64,000 nt of DNA from an uncultured Eubacteriales bacterium (GTDB lineage Bacteria > Bacillota > Clostridia > Oscillospirales > Acutalibacteraceae), in assembly GCA_934489895.1 (NCBI GenBank), contig CAKSST010000006.1, positions 1-64,000 of the forward strand. The letters are read 5' to 3'. A program made the translations under genes and the position numbers. Every line of letters begins with the position of its first letter. The first letter of the stretch is position 1. The notes below the pieces were generated by a model. It was not told where the DNA came from. It did no database searches and saw only the letters and a program-made list of their open reading frames with translations. Below, piece by piece: positions 62,175-64,000 of this stretch.

Positions 62175-63040
62175 TTTTTGCCTCCGGTAACCATCGTACC
62201 TGCGCCTTCGTCGGTAAGCAGTTCCATCAGAATCGAATGAGGAACTCTGCCGTCCATAATAATAACATTTTTAACACCTTTATTTATTGCGTCAATACAG
62301 CAATTAACCTTGGGTATCATACCGCCCGAAATCACACCCTCGTCATACAGCTTTCGAGCTTCGGAAATTGTAATTTCAGGAATAAGGGTTGACGGGGCAT
62401 CCTTATCACGCAAAATGCCCGCGATATCGGTCATCATAAACAGTCTTTCGGCACCTAATGCGCCTGCAATGTATGCCGCCGCAGTATCGCCGTTAATATT
62501 ATATGTGTTACCGTCATTATCACATCCTACGGTTGATATAACAGGAATATAGCCTTTTTCAAGCAAATCGTTTACGGGGTGTATATTAATTTTTGTGATT
62601 TCGCCCACATAGCCCAGGCGCTTATCCTTAGACTTTGCCTCAATAAGTCTGCCGTCCATACCTGAAATACCCATTGCCTTACCGCCGTACATTTCAAGCA
62701 GGTTTACAAGAGTTTTATTAACCTTACCCGCAAGCACCATCTGTACAATATCTATGGTTTCTTTATCAGTAACACGTAAGCCGTCAACAAACTCTGCCTT
62801 TTTGCCGAGCTTGTTCATCAGTTCGCTTATCTCAGGTCCGCCGCCGTGAACAAGAACAACTTTAACACCAATAAGCCATAAAAGAGTAATATCCTCCATA
62901 ACTTGCTGCTTTAATTGTTCATTCACCATAGCGTTACCGCCGTATTTTATAACAACAATCTTGCCGGTATACCGTTTTATATACGGCAAGGCCTGTGTTA
63001 AAATCTCTGCCCTTTCGGCGTTTGAAAAATGATTATCCAT
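62171..63040 (-). CDS. argB: Acetylglutamate kinase
   Basis: Amino-acid kinase fold; phosphorylates N-acetylglutamate. 289 residues: VVIKYGGNAMVNEQLKQ, VLVHGGGPEISELMNKLG, NINGDTAAAYIAGALGA, LFMMTDIAGIL and GGMIPKVNCCIDAINKGV. Normal length; GGAGGA precedes the ATG. Feedback status (arginine-sensitive or not) cannot be read directly; the N-terminal helix expected in arginine-inhibited forms is partly present. Confidence 0.96.
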   Translation of the reverse strand: MDNHFSNAERAEILTQALPYIKRYTGKIVVIKYGGNAMVNEQLKQQVMEDITLLWLIGVKVVLVHGGGPEISELMNKLGKKAEFVDGLRVTDKETIDIVQMVLAGKVNKTLVNLLEMYGGKAMGISGMDGRLIEAKSKDKRLGYVGEITKINIHPVNDLLEKGYIPVISTVGCDNDGNTYNINGDTAAAYIAGALGAERLFMMTDIAGILRDKDAPSTLIPEITISEARKLYDEGVISGGMIPKVNCCIDAINKGVKNVIIMDGRVPHSILMELLTDEGAGTMVTGGKK

Positions 63041-63065
63041 TTTTTATATCCTCCGGCTCCGAATT

Positions 63066-64000
63066 TTAAGTACGGTAATCACCGTTGATTTTTACATAAT
63101 CGTAAGTAAGGTCACAACCCCAGGCTGAAGAGCGCGCGTCGCCGTCACCCAAGGTAACCGCAATTTCAATTTCCTTTTCAAGCAGAATTTCTTTTGCTTT
63201 TTCTTCAGAGAAATCTACGCCTGCACCGTTTTGGCAAACAACAATTTCACCTTTGTTGCTTTTAAAGGAAACTCCTATTTTATTTACATCTAAATCCGCC
63301 CCGCTGTAGCCTATTGCGCAAAGCACACGGCCCCAGTTTGCATCGGCACCGAACATTGCGGCTTTGAGCAAGCTTGAACAAACAACACTTTTTGCAACGG
63401 TTTTTGCAGTATCAACATCCTTTGCACCGCAAACACTGCATTCAAGCATTTTTGTTGCGCCCTCACCGTCTGACACAATCATTCTGCAAAGGTGTACGGT
63501 AACGGTGTTAAGCGCTTTCATAAATTCAGCAAAGTCAGCACCGTCGGAGGTTATCTCCTTATTGTCTGCCATGCCGTTTGCAAGCACCGCAACCATATCA
63601 TTTGTAGATGTATCACCGTCAATGCTTATCATATTAAATGTATTGGCAACATCACTTGATAATGCCTTTTGCAGCATATCGCTTGAAATTGCCGCGTCGG
63701 TGGTAATGAACACCAGCATTGTAGCCATATTTGGATGTATCATACCGCTGCCCTTTGCAATACCGCCTATCTTGCATACCTTGCCGCCAAGTGTAAACTC
63801 TACAGCAATTTCTTTCATTACAGTATCGGTGGTCATAATACCCTCTGCCGCATCTGCACTGCCATATTTAGACAATGCCTTTGCCAATGCGGAAATACCA
63901 TTTTCAATAGGCTCTAAATCAAGCGGCTGACCTATAACACCTGTAGATGCAACAACAATATCGTCTGCGCAAATATTAAGCTCTTTTGCAGTAAGGTCAC
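63066..64000 (-). CDS. argJ: Glutamate N-acetyltransferase ArgJ (5' end beyond window)
   Basis: Transfers acetyl from acetylornithine to glutamate and recycles the acetyl group. The frame is open to the last base of the window, so about 310 of roughly 400 residues are seen. DIVVASTGVIGQPL lies near the N-terminal side, the autocleavage site MIHPNMATMLVF supplies the Thr nucleophile, then FNMISIDGDTSTND and GADANWGRVLCAIGYSGA. The C-terminal DYVKINGDYRT is complete. Whether it also has acetyl-CoA-dependent synthase activity is not visible. argC is not in the window and probably precedes it. Confidence 0.95.
   Translation of the reverse strand, partial: DLTAKELNICADDIVVASTGVIGQPLDLEPIENGISALAKALSKYGSADAAEGIMTTDTVMKEIAVEFTLGGKVCKIGGIAKGSGMIHPNMATMLVFITTDAAISSDMLQKALSSDVANTFNMISIDGDTSTNDMVAVLANGMADNKEITSDGADFAEFMKALNTVTVHLCRMIVSDGEGATKMLECSVCGAKDVDTAKTVAKSVVCSSLLKAAMFGADANWGRVLCAIGYSGADLDVNKIGVSFKSNKGEIVVCQNGAGVDFSEEKAKEILLEKEIEIAVTLGDGDARSSAWGCDLTYDYVKINGDYRT

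Overview
The window looks like chromosomal DNA from an anaerobic, low-to-moderate GC Firmicute of class Clostridia, probably an uncultivated Oscillospirales/Ruminococcaceae-type gut organism. The reasons are the strong AGGAGG-type ribosome sites, the many TTGACA-N17-TATAAT promoters, and the L-box (lysine), ZTP and PyrR leader RNAs. A PerR/rubrerythrin oxidative-stress set, a split purH with a separate PurO-type cyclohydrolase, and cohesin-domain proteins also fit. This is inferred from gene content; no marker search was possible.

Layout. 1-7.3 kb: end of an IS3-family transposase, tRNA-Ser(GGA), then rsmD-coaD-coiled-coil protein, a decayed DUF362 ferredoxin gene, and fhs-tsaE-tsaB-rpiB. 7.4-9.6 kb: a thioredoxin-like / DUF318 permease (in-frame TGA) / ArsR module bracketed by a 16-bp inverted repeat. 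9.6-17.3 kb: galE, an LTA-synthase-like sulfatase, perR-rubrerythrin-(broken ferritin)-bfd, a PepSY lipoprotein, a broken SLOG gene, and an FTR-like reductase/thioredoxin pair with a phosphopantetheinyl transferase. 17.3-22 kb: a lysine-riboswitch-controlled NhaC-family transporter, and a CPC-type metal ATPase divergent from a TetR regulator. 22-29.3 kb: an eight-gene catabolic operon that I cannot assign to a known pathway (NagB-like deaminase, M20 hydrolase, two YjbQ proteins, TIM-like isomerase, SIS isomerase, FGGY kinase, amidohydrolase).

29.4-36.9 kb is the most interesting stretch. It is a radical-SAM RiPP locus with a 40-residue Cys-containing precursor missed by simple ORF length cut-offs. 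A strong stem-loop follows the precursor, then a radical SAM/SPASM enzyme, an HPr-kinase-like protein, a PqqD-type recognition element, an S24/S26 peptidase and three cohesin-domain surface or secreted proteins. A RAYT/REP composite bounded by perfect 27-bp inverted repeats sits inside the operon between the kinase and pqqD genes. A related REP unit abuts the 3' end of purL.

37-64 kb is biosynthetic core: a ZTP-riboswitch purine operon (purE-C-F-M-N-O-H-D-L), a PyrR-attenuated pyrimidine operon (pyrC-carB-K-D-F-E-B) running into guaB, pyrR on its own promoter, and an arginine operon (argJ-B-D-F, argJ cut by the window edge). Fhs supplies 10-formyl-THF for PurN and, in principle, PurH. CarB and ArgF both touch carbamoyl phosphate, but carA is not in the window. 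Unusual enzymes are a PurF lacking its N-terminal cysteine nucleophile and a PyrB carrying a PyrI-like zinc domain.

At least five genes carry single nonsense or frameshift lesions (DUF362, permease, ferritin, SLOG, RAYT), four of them in the first 16 kb. Either this is ongoing gene decay or the consensus sequence has errors there; read data would decide.
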